Of a stretch of DNA of 64,000 bases, positions 56,263-64,000 are shown in pieces. Made by a program: the position numbers and the translations under genes. The DNA comes from Chelonoidis abingdonii (lineage: Eukaryota > Chordata > Testudines > Testudinidae): NCBI RefSeq assembly GCF_003597395.2, contig NC_133773.1, positions 145,276,652 to 145,340,651 of the forward strand. Direction: 5' to 3'. A model generated the notes under the pieces. The model worked only from the letters and a program-made list of their open reading frames with translations, searched no databases and was not told the DNA's origin. Numbering within the stretch: the first letter of the stretch is position 1; every line of letters begins with the position of its first letter.

Positions 56263-58524
56263 TGTGAGGAGGACGATGACCTGGCTGCTGGATCTGTGGC
56301 ATAGGGGGGTCTATAATGTATTGGGGGGGGGGGTGAGAGGCTGGGGTTGTCTCTTGTATTTCATAGAACCCATGCAGCGGGTGCAGGATCAAAAATCCAA
56401 ACTGCAAAATATTCCCTCCACCCCAAGAGCAGCCACTGGCCCTGGCCCCAGCTGGGCAGGCCCTGGGGCTTACCTGGTGCATGTGTTCCCCTTCCCCGCT
56501 CCCAAAAAGGGTTCCAGAACAGAGCACAGGGCTGGGCTGTCAGCCCTACCTGCACTGGGGGAAGGGCAAATCGCCATGCGGCTCTTCCGGGAAGAGCGTG
56601 GCTGGGAAGTTAACGACGCAGGCCTGATTCAGACCCTGCTCCAGAAGAAGTGACGCTGCCCTGGTGTGTCTGAGGGCCGAGCCGGGGATGGCAGTGCCAG
56701 CTCTGCCAGTGCACGCACAGGTCCAGTCTTACGCCAGGGTGCACTCACAATCGAGCCCCATTAGTGATGTCCCGATTCATGGGGGACCATTGCGATCATC
56801 TAGTCTGACCCTCTGCATTCCCCAGGCTGGAGAGAATTTCCAGAGCAAACCATTTAAAACCAACCAATCTTCTTTTCTCTTGCTCAGTGTCCCAATTCTC
56901 TTGTTGGGGAGAACTAACCAACCATCGCAGCCCTGCTGTGAGGCACCCTTGGCCCTGGTTTTTCTCAGCTCAGGAGGAGTGTGAAATCCCCCTTGCACCC
57001 TGTATTGAGGCAGGACCTTTCAGGGTCTGGGCCTTGGGAACAGATTTTTTTCCAAGCTGGCTTTGAGGCCAGAGCGGGGGAAGTTACATGCGGGGTAATG
57101 AATGTTATTTCCGTGTCTTGGTTCAAGGCCCAAGTGCAGGGGGAACAGAGCTGCTTATGTTCCTTGCTGTAGAATCGCTGCTCACGTGGGCTCTGGCTGG
57201 GAGCAGCCAGCTCAGAATGACTGTAGACAGGAAGCTGCAGGCTTTCTGCGAGCAGTGCTGCTTTGCTTCCCTTCCAAGTGGGCTCCTGGGGGAAGGAGAA
57301 TATTCTGCTGCCATCAGCTGCAGTCTTGACTGCACAGGGCGGTGCTAAGGGGCCCGATCCTGCCCTCCCCAAAGGCATCGGTGCAAAGTTCCCCTTGGTT
57401 TCACTGGCAGACCGTGCAAGCTCCGTCCCCAAATCAATGAGCGAACTGAATTCTCTGTGCTGGGTTCCATGTGTGCAGTTGGTAGGGACGTGCAGCCATA
57501 TAACCGAGAGCAACCTTTGACCCTTCTCCATTGATCAGCCGGGCAGATGTCAGAGATCCTGCTCCATGCAGCAGAATTATTTTTTTTCCCCTCCCAGGGG
57601 GTGGGGGAGAGTTCGGGGAATGAAGGGATGAAATCCTGGCCCTGTTGAAGCCGTTGACAGTATTGCTTACTGGCTTCTGGATAACTGCGCTGTGGGCCAG
57701 ATCCTGATCCTAATGATACCCTGGGTAATCCCCCCCTTGGCTTTGCTGGGTCAGGAGTTGACCCTAACTCTTGTGGCATCTCCCCCATAGATCTGACCCC
57801 CAGAACTGTGACTGTGATGGTTGCATGTGAGTGGTGAGATGATTCTGTTCTGCATGGCTGGGAGTTTGGGAGGGTTGTTTCTTGGGGGGGGGAGGGGGGG
57901 TTGATCAGGGTGTGTGCCCTGGGGTGCTGTCTTACCTTCGAGCCTGGCAGGACTGTACTTTTCAGGGAAGAGAAAGCCGTGTGTGTGTTTTCGTGCATCC
58001 CGAGCCGCTGTCTCTAAGCACATGGCCGTGTGCAAGAGAGAGCCTGCGTTTGTGCCAGCCCCTCAGGCAGAGAAGCCAGTGGTGATGAGGGGCTGGGAGG
58101 CATTTTCACAAGCCCCTGAGGTTCCCACTCCTCCTCATTTCATTCCCTCAGCCCTCAGAGAACTCCTCCTCTTCCAGAGCCACACAGTGGGTCTAACTCA
58201 CTCCTGGTGCTCACCCAGCCCTGGCAGCGGTGTTCGACTGAACAACCATATTCACTCCTCAGCTGCTTCTGAAAAGCCACCTTCTTTAATGGCTATTGTG
58301 AGGCTTCGGTAGCGTGTGTACAAGGGCCTAGGCGTACGGTGCCCTGCTCACGCAGTTATAATAGGGCAGGTCCAGGTCAGGCATTTCCAGGTGACAGGTG
58401 CTGGGAAGGTGTTGGACTAGCCCCTTCAGGGGGTATAAAGCAGCGTTCAGCTCCCTGGACGTCTTTAGCATCCAGTTTATGCAGCTGAGGATCTGCCCTG
58501 TTGTTTTAATCCTCTGGAGATGGA
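56263..58524. other. CDC25B intron, one CR1 fragment
   Basis: An antisense CR1 3' piece lies at 56770-56860 (tgcgatcatctagtctgacc). No exon was recognised. G and C runs occur at 56322-56334 and 57884-57900. Confidence 0.5.
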
Positions 58525-58680
58525 TGCTGTGCCACAGAGTCCATCTCTGACTTGGAGCAAATCACTTCCTCTCTGCCCCCTCGGCTTCCCATATCGGCAA
58601 GTGGAGATAAGAGGCCTGCCTCGGGATTGTAAAACACTGGGAGGTCCCTGGAGGAAGGGAGCTAAACACCATTATCTCTG
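58525..58680 (+). mobile_element. MIR SINE, decayed
   Basis: ctgacttggagcaaatcact, tcggcttcccatatcggcaa and ttgtaaaacactgggaggtc follow MIR order on the sense strand with many changes. Confidence 0.55.
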
Positions 58681-58899
58681 GCTCATAGCTAATAATTCTT
58701 TCAAGCTAGCTCCCCCTCCTCCACCGCCTTCCTCTGCGGATCTCAGGGCTCCGCAGATGTAAGTGATCGATCCCAGGATGGCTGGCGATAGCCTTATGCC
58801 GATTTTTTCCAATGAGCTGGGGCTGGTGGCCAAAATTTTCAAAGGTTGCCGCTGATTTGGGTGCCTTAAATCTGTCTCGGGTTGGGCAGGTGGGGCCTG

Positions 58900-58922
58900 T
58901 TTTTTTTTTTTTTTTTTTTTTT
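58900..58922. repeat. Poly-T tract, 23 T
   Basis: Uninterrupted T run followed by ccctccag. It resembles a strong splice-acceptor tract, but the sequence after the AG shows no conserved coding frame. It may be the poly-A end of an antisense retroposon. Confidence 0.9.
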
Positions 58923-59184
58923 CCCTCCAGCACCTCCTGAAAACCAAGCACTGGGTGTCTCAAGTTGGGCACCCAAAATCAGTGGACACCTAAGAAAACA
59001 TAGGCGTGAGAGACTCGCCAAAGATCCAGTGAGTCCATGGCGGGGTTAGCATAAGAGAAACCCAGGAGTCCTGAACCAGGGTGCCTTGCCAAACCGCTGG
59101 CCCTCCTCCTAGGTGGGTCACCATGCCTCTTGCTTGGCTTGCCTGCTGGCTTCTGAGTAACTGTGTTCTCTGCCCCCCCTCCAG

Positions 59185-59312
59185 TCCATATGACACCCCA
59201 AAGAGGAAGACGCTGGGGATCGGCTTCAGGAGTGAATGGTCTTCGCTGTCACAGGACTCCGTCTCGTCTGAGTCGTCGCAGGACTCCGGGTGGTCCGAGT
59301 CTTTGGATTCAG
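59185..59312 (+). CDS. CDC25B: CDC25B internal exon, N-terminal regulatory domain
   Basis: 128-nt exon after a ctctgccccccctccag acceptor (59168-59184) and before a gtcagc donor (59313). It is entered in phase 2 and leaves in phase 1. The peptide begins PYDTPKRKTLG, continues FRSEWSSLS, and ends SVSSESSQDSGWSESLDSG. CDC25 phosphatases have TPKSQVGTLLFRS and SLSSESSESSDAG (human CDC25B) or SSESTDSG (CDC25A) at this place, just before a conserved LDSP motif. That LDSP motif is found in the next exon here. CDC25B dephosphorylates CDK1/2 to trigger mitotic entry; this serine-rich part is regulatory, not catalytic. Identity rests on motif order plus SPEF1 synteny. Confidence 0.8.
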
Positions 59313-59842
59313 GTCAGCACTGCCGTGGAGTGGGGATGGAGGTGGGGCCACTCCCTTGGCTTTTGTCCCTGGACGCTGAGGCATGGCCAGGTCTCCAAGT
59401 GCAATTGATTTTTGGAGAGTGTAGGGGGAGGTCTCCCATGTCTTTGTACCACTTACCCACCATGCGGTTTGCAGCGCTGGGCCTCTCAGGCAAAGCATGT
59501 CAAGGCCTGGAATAGCGTGGAAGAGGTACCGTGCTGCAGACTGGGTATGAGGAGCAAGCGGCATAGGCCAAGCTGTGTGTGTGGGAGGCCCAGGACTGGC
59601 ACCGCAGGGGGCTGCGGGTCAGGGTTGAAGCATGCAAACACATTGCCTGCCTCTGGGCCGTGCGGTCCACAGCTCATGTCCATGTGAACTAAATTCCTTC
59701 TCATTTAAACAGATCCCGGCTGTGTCTAGGCTCGGCCTTTGCTGTCCCCGTTGTGGGGGGAACGTCCGTGAAAGAGACACTCTTTCATTTGGCCCTCTCA
59801 CCTTCCTATGGGGAGAGCCTTCATTTCCCGTTGGGAGCTTCA

Positions 59843-60020
59843 TAGAATCCTAGAATATCAGGGTGGGAAGGGACCTCAGGAGGTCATCTAGTCCAACCCT
59901 TTGTTCAAAGCAGGACCAATTCCCAACTGAATCATCCCAGCCAGGGCTCTGTCAAGCCTGACCTTAAAAACCTCTAAGGAAGGAGATTCCACCACCTTCC
60001 TACGTAATGCTTCCTAAGGT
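59843..60020 (-). mobile_element. CR1 LINE 3' end, antisense
   Basis: Begins tagaatcctagaatatcagg and follows the CR1 antisense consensus through ggacctcaggaggtcatcta, tcatcccagccagggctctg, cttaaaaacctctaaggaag and gagattccaccacctt. It lies in the CDC25B intron between the two exons and is well preserved. Confidence 0.9.
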
Positions 60021-60569
60021 CCAGAGCAGGTCTCCAGCCAGTGTGGGAAGCCAGGGATGCTCTGAGTGGAGGGGAAAGGGTGCCTAGGGATCCAATTCTT
60101 GCCTGATTGAATTTCAATGAATGGAATAGGGATGGACAGTTAATGGCCCTCTGGGCTGGGTTTTGTTTACTCTATTATCACTGAAAATGATTGGGTTGAA
60201 ATCTGCTCTCAGCTGCGTTTAAGCCATCTATCTGGAATGCTGCCTGCAGCTGGAGCGGTGTGGCGGGGAGAAATGAGCCTGGCTTGCCTTTAAGTTATTG
60301 GCCATCTCCAGATAAGGGAAACCATTGAAGTGGTGGAGGGGTGTGTGTGATTAAAGCAATCCCTCTGGGAGAAGGCAGCAGCTCCAGCACCTCCTGCACT
60401 GTGGGCTCTGTGGGGAGCTGCAGTCCAGCCCCCTTGGCCCACGGGGGAGTTTGGGGCAGGCAGAGGTTGGAATCTAGGAAGCCTTCGTTCTATACACTGG
60501 GGAAAGTGAGAGAGAGAGAGAAGCAACCGTATGGAACAAGACTCTTATTCCCTATGTGGAGAGCAGTGA

Positions 60570-60750
60570 CTGCTGCAGAGCACAGGGCATCCGGACTTCT
60601 GGGTTCAATTCCTGTCTCTGGGAGGGAGTGTGTCTTGTGGCTGCAGCCATGGAGACTGGGAGATAGGACTCCTGCGTTCTCTTCTCAGCTTGGCACTGAC
60701 TTGCTGTGGGCAGGTCACTTCCCCAGTCTATAAAATGGAGATGACACTTG
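60570..60750 (+). mobile_element. SINE-like pair: tRNA-like head pieces plus MIR core
   Basis: ggacttctgggttcaattcc and aggactcctgcgttctcttc are two head-type pieces in tandem. gcaggtcacttccccagtct and aaaatggagatgac form a decayed MIR core. Confidence 0.5.
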
Positions 60751-61026
60751 ACTAATTAACCGGGGGAGGCTTAATTTAACCTTGGAAGGAACAGCAGGGG
60801 CTAGTGTGCTTGGTTCCCCTAATCGGAACGAACTTTAAATCCATCTTGGCTTGTGGGCAGCTTGGTGGAGAAGTTGGCAGACCTGGCAGTATCTGCCTTC
60901 ACCCTGCTGCCGTTCCCCAAGAGGTGAAATGTATGTGAAGGAAGCTGGGGTTTTGCACTCTCGCTACTGCTGGGCCCCCACCTCTGCTTTCCTAGGTTCT
61001 TACCCATGGGTGTTTCATTTGCACAG

Positions 61027-61078
61027 GAGTTGGGCTGGATTCACCTGGACAGCTGGACCCAGAACCCTTTGAAGAAGT
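61027..61078 (+). CDS. CDC25B: CDC25B small internal exon with LDSP motif
   Basis: 52-nt exon between tttgcacag (acceptor AG at 61025-61026) and a consensus gtaagt donor (61079-61084). Two bases complete the Gly codon left open by the previous exon; then 16 codons read VGLDSPGQLDPEPFEE, with two bases over. The joined reading ...ESLDSG-VGLDSPGQLDPEPFEE parallels human CDC25B SSDAGLCMDSPSPMDP...FEQ and CDC25A STDSGFCLDSPGPLD. The exact phase fit, consensus splice sites and LDSP motif make this convincing despite the short length. The next exon (IRRFQS-type 14-3-3 region) is not seen before the window ends. Confidence 0.85.
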
Positions 61079-61164
61079 GTAAGTTAATGTCTCCTTGTCC
61101 TTGTCACTTGGCCTGTTGGCTCCCACTTAACCCCAGGAAAAGAGGGAGCTACACTATAGCTGGA

Positions 61165-61420
61165 GTTTTAAGGGTTAACATAGGAGTTTGGGTACATGTA
61201 TCTTGTGCTGTGATCCTGGGAAGCTTTGCTAAGCAGGGACTGGTCAGGTTAATTCTTGGATGGGAGACCCCCAAGTAAACCTAGATGCTGCCCAAGGTGG
61301 TGGTGGTGACTCAGGACTGGTGCTTGTCTCTGGAAGGCAGCACTAAATCAGTGCATCACTAGGGGGTGCTATGCTGCTGGAGGTGCCTGCTGTCAAATCA
61401 GAGGTGAGTTTATGGGTTGT
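61165..61420 (+). mobile_element. 5S rRNA-derived SINE in a CDC25B intron
   Basis: The part 61200-61290 follows 5S rRNA from its middle to 3' end: gtgatcctgggaagctttgc, taagcaggga, ctggtcaggttaattcttgg and atgggagacc, the internal promoter region of 5S genes. It then passes into a non-5S body (ggtgctatgctgctggaggt). 5S-headed SINEs (SINE3/AmnSINE type) are known in amniotes; the 5' quarter of the 5S part is missing or decayed. Not a functional 5S gene. Confidence 0.8.
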
Positions 61421-61699
61421 CTTTAAAGGCAGGACACTTTCTGCAAACGCTGTTTTGAAATCATTCCATTCTGCCTCCCTGTATTCCCCCCCTCTATCAA
61501 TTCCTGTCTCAAACTGTGGAGTGAAGTGTTGCTGGGTGCTGTTCAACAGCTTCTGTGTTCCACCCCAGAGGTAGCTGCATTTCAGTAGTGAGGGACTCCT
61601 GTCATCCAGTATAAAGTGAAGTTGAAATTGGATCTACTTTTCCAACGATTGTCCACATGTGAGCTTAGTCCATTTTGGGGAGAAGCCTGGGAGGAGGAA

Positions 61700-61850
61700 G
61701 GAGTGGACATCAACCTAGCTACTGCCTCTCAGAGGTGGATTAACCACAGCGATGGAAGAACCCTCCTGATGCTGAAGAAAGTGTCTATGCGACCGCAGTG
61801 CAGCTGCACCACTGTGATAGCATTCCTAGTGTAGACATACCTGCAGACAG
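61700..61850 (+). mobile_element. MITE piece of the ggcctggtctacact family
   Basis: acctagctactgcctctcag, a ggtggattaac block, a gcagtgcagctgcacca block and agtgtagacatacctgc are the right half of the family consensus. Confidence 0.65.
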
Positions 61851-62059
61851 AACTGGTGGTGTTCTCTTCACTTCTGATGCTGCATCCCCAGGCCTTACTG
61901 CAAACTCTCTTAGTGGTGATAGCTGGTGGCCAGGGTATCCATGCACAGATGAGGCCTCAACAAGTCCTTAAAGGGACGACCGGCATCTCTCCAAAGCCAT
62001 CTGTCACCTGCGGTTTAAAACGCCACATCGGGCGGCTACAGCACTTTAATGAAGACTCT

Positions 62060-62250
62060 ACGCTGATGGAAAAGCGTAGTTAATCCGCCTCCTTGAGAGG
62101 TGGGAACTGTGTTGGTGAGAGAAGCTCTCCGATCCACTTAGTGCTGTCTACAAGGGGGGGTTAGGTCGGTGCAACTCCATTGCTCAGGGGGGTGGATTTT
62201 TTCACACCCCTGAGTGATGTAGATGTACTGATATTGGTCTGTAGTGTAGA
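62060..62250. mobile_element. MITE piece of the ggcctggtctacact family, opposite orientation
   Basis: taatccgcctccttgagagg, agtgctgtctacaag and gatttttt-cacacccctgag blocks are family landmarks, ending near ggtctgtagtgtagag. With 61700-61850 it makes a head-to-head pair of halves about 200 bp apart. Confidence 0.65.
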
Positions 62251-62259
62251 GGAGACCCA

Positions 62260-64000
62260 AGGGGCTCCTGGGCACTGATGAACCTGGAGCTCAGGCTTTC
62301 AATAAATGATATGGGCAGAGGGTTCTTTAGTCCCTTTGAGATTTGAGACTGGAAATCGGTGTTAGTTATTCCGTTCTGGACATAAGCTTTTGTTTTCAAG
62401 CTGAGCTTAAAGATTTCTGTGCTGGATTGTTTCTTCACTGGAGTTACATCAGCTTAATACTGGGATGAAGGGATGGAGCAATTGGGCCCTCTGGGCTGTG
62501 GCTATCAGAGTCTGAAATCTTTCTTGGCGTTCAGAAACCAGCTAGCTGTAGAAAGATCACGGGCCAAGTTCATCTCTTGTGCAACTTCCCCAACAGTCTG
62601 AGTCGGGCTCTGCTTCAAACAGAACTCGGAGGCGGAATCGATTGCATGTGGGAAATCAAAGGGAGCACTAGCACTCACTTAGGTGTTTTATGGCACTGTC
62701 ACTGGGCCAGATTGGTTACACGGGTGTGAATGTGGAGTAACTGCTCTCCCTGGTGACATCCAGGGTCCTGGACAGCATCTCCAAAATTCCTCCCCATTGG
62801 GTTCAGGTGTGAAGGCAGTAAAAGGAGGAGGGGATCTTAAACCCACCGCTCCAGCCAGATGAAGGCGGCATGGTGGTCACTGTGGTCTGCTCTCTCACAC
62901 ACTGCAGTTTGCTGCTGCCTGTGGCTGCCTGAGTTCCTGTTAACAATTGTCTTCTGGGTGGTAGTTCTGCATTTGCTCTTGAAAGTCCCTCCTCTTGAAT
63001 GGCTCAGGATTCCTGTTGTGGGTGGGGGCTGTTCTGAACAGGGCCACTGTGTTATGCTTAAACAGAGCACAGGAGATTTTTTTTTTATATATAGGGGAAA
63101 AGGCAACATGCCACATTTATTGAGAATATAGCAATTAGCCTATGTTTTTTAGTTCTATACATGTATACATACATTATGCACAAAGTTTTGCTAGTTGATA
63201 TTCATAGTTATTAGTTTGAAGTTTGGATTCATTTAGTGGCCCGCCAGATTGGTTGTAGAGGGGAGCCGGGCTTTGTTGGTTGCGATTGGATGCTTTTGGA
63301 GTAGTGGCAAGACAAACACAAAGTTTTATGGCAAAGCATTTTGTTTTTATAGGTTGTGGTGTGTGGTGTGTGTGTGTGTGTGTGTGTGCGCAGTTTATGG
63401 ATTTTGCTGTGTTACTTTGTGATTGGTTATTTTTTAATTGGTGTTATTTTTTGGTGGCTTAAACTATTTTTGAGAGGGTTGTTTTGTTTGGTTTTGATTT
63501 AATTATTTTGTGTGTTAAGGGTGGTAGCTTTCATTTAAAGGTTGTCAGTCTGCCCCTCCTCAGCTACACATGTGTGTTGGCCTTTTTTGAGTCTTTTCAG
63601 GTTTTTTATTTTTTTATTTATTTACATTTTTTTGGTCATCTGGCTTCAGAAATGGCCTTTACCCCGTATTTTTCCCTGATGCGTACATTTCCTATTCCCA
63701 CAAACCATTCTTTGCAGAGACCTTCAGAAGGTAACAAATAGCAATGTTTTATGTTAAACAAAAAAGGCATCATAAATTAGGCCTTACTAAATTTTGTAAC
63801 TGTCCGTTTCCACCCTGGTGCCTGGGCCTCTGAAATTTGTCTAATTTAATTAACATACACAGACAAAATCCTATTTATTACTTACAAGGCATAAAAAGGG
63901 CTAATACTAGTATTTACTATTCTATTTATTTATTTTAATACCTTAATTTTTACTGTAAAACATACACTATATATAGCCAAAACAATCAATTCTATAGCAC
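62260..64000. other. CDC25B intron, T/G-skewed tail
   Basis: No further CDC25B exon was recognised. From about 63230 to 63640 the plus strand is unusually rich in T and G and poor in C, with a (GT)n run at 63366-63390. From 63740 on the sequence is A/T-rich. No repeat family was assigned. Confidence 0.5.

Noticed and set aside
56965..57998. Two minus-strand frames of 188 and 217 codons in the CDC25B intron
   Set aside because: They are antisense to the gene, lack domains, and contain no repeated or conserved motif. I treat them as chance frames in GC-rich DNA.
61200..61290. Functional 5S rRNA gene
   Set aside because: Only the middle and 3' parts of 5S are present, with many changes, and it continues into a SINE body.
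62593..62650. Possible next CDC25B exon after cttccccaacag
   Set aside because: The translation (SESGSASNRTRRRNR) does not resemble the expected IRRFQS/14-3-3 region and no consensus donor follows.

Overview
The window is vertebrate nuclear DNA, most likely from a cryptodiran turtle. The main taxon clue is a tRNA-derived SINE of the turtle Cry I type (31751-31945). Others are CR1 LINE 3' ends, MIR elements, hAT-type MITEs and a 5S rRNA-derived SINE typical of sauropsids. CpG is depleted outside the promoter, genes are intron-rich, and most predicted open frames are short chance frames inside repeats. The species is an inference.

Two protein-coding genes are visible, each only in part. SPEF1 (CLAMP, sperm flagellar protein 1) lies on the minus strand at the left edge. 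Exons 1-3 (4923-4812, 2674-2563, 2093-1958) encode the start codon and the whole calponin-homology-like head in compatible splice phases; later exons lie left of base 1. About 210 bp upstream of its ATG is a palindromic RFX X-box (5135-5147), fitting a motile-cilium gene. CDC25B (cell-cycle phosphatase) begins on the plus strand near the right edge: a CpG-rich promoter with CCAAT, CHR-like and TATA elements (54880-55105), a first exon apparently lost in a 751-N gap, then two small N-terminal regulatory-domain exons (59185-59312 and 61027-61078) whose splice phases join exactly. SPEF1(-) then CDC25B(+) is the same order and orientation as on human 20p13; no CENPB is seen between them.

Between the genes are about 50 kb of non-coding sequence. 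From about 5.84 to 15.80 kb the sequence looks like uncorrected single-pass long-read fill: CpG-rich, repeat-free, without long frames. Its two ends are error-ridden copies of the clean sequence at 15828-17035, but in inverted orientation, and it ends at a 25-N gap. From 15.8 to 54 kb there is ordinary turtle intergenic DNA with nested transposons: a C-rich minisatellite-bearing transposon (18277-19524), a 1.6-kb hAT element with perfect 8-bp target duplications inserted in a CR1 (26316-27923), its 288-bp relative (35832-36119), an old LINE reverse-transcriptase remnant (43430-44360), and a CR1 3' end (49125-49750).

The most unusual feature is at 51076-51268: a short retroelement insertion with a 13-bp target duplication, made largely of a perfect 71-bp inverted repeat. 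Its minus strand carries a complete hammerhead-ribozyme catalytic core. A second, mutated copy lies 0.5 kb away. From 55.9 kb to the end are CDC25B introns with a GT-rich minisatellite, CR1, MIR, a 5S-derived SINE and a strand-asymmetric T/G-rich tail.
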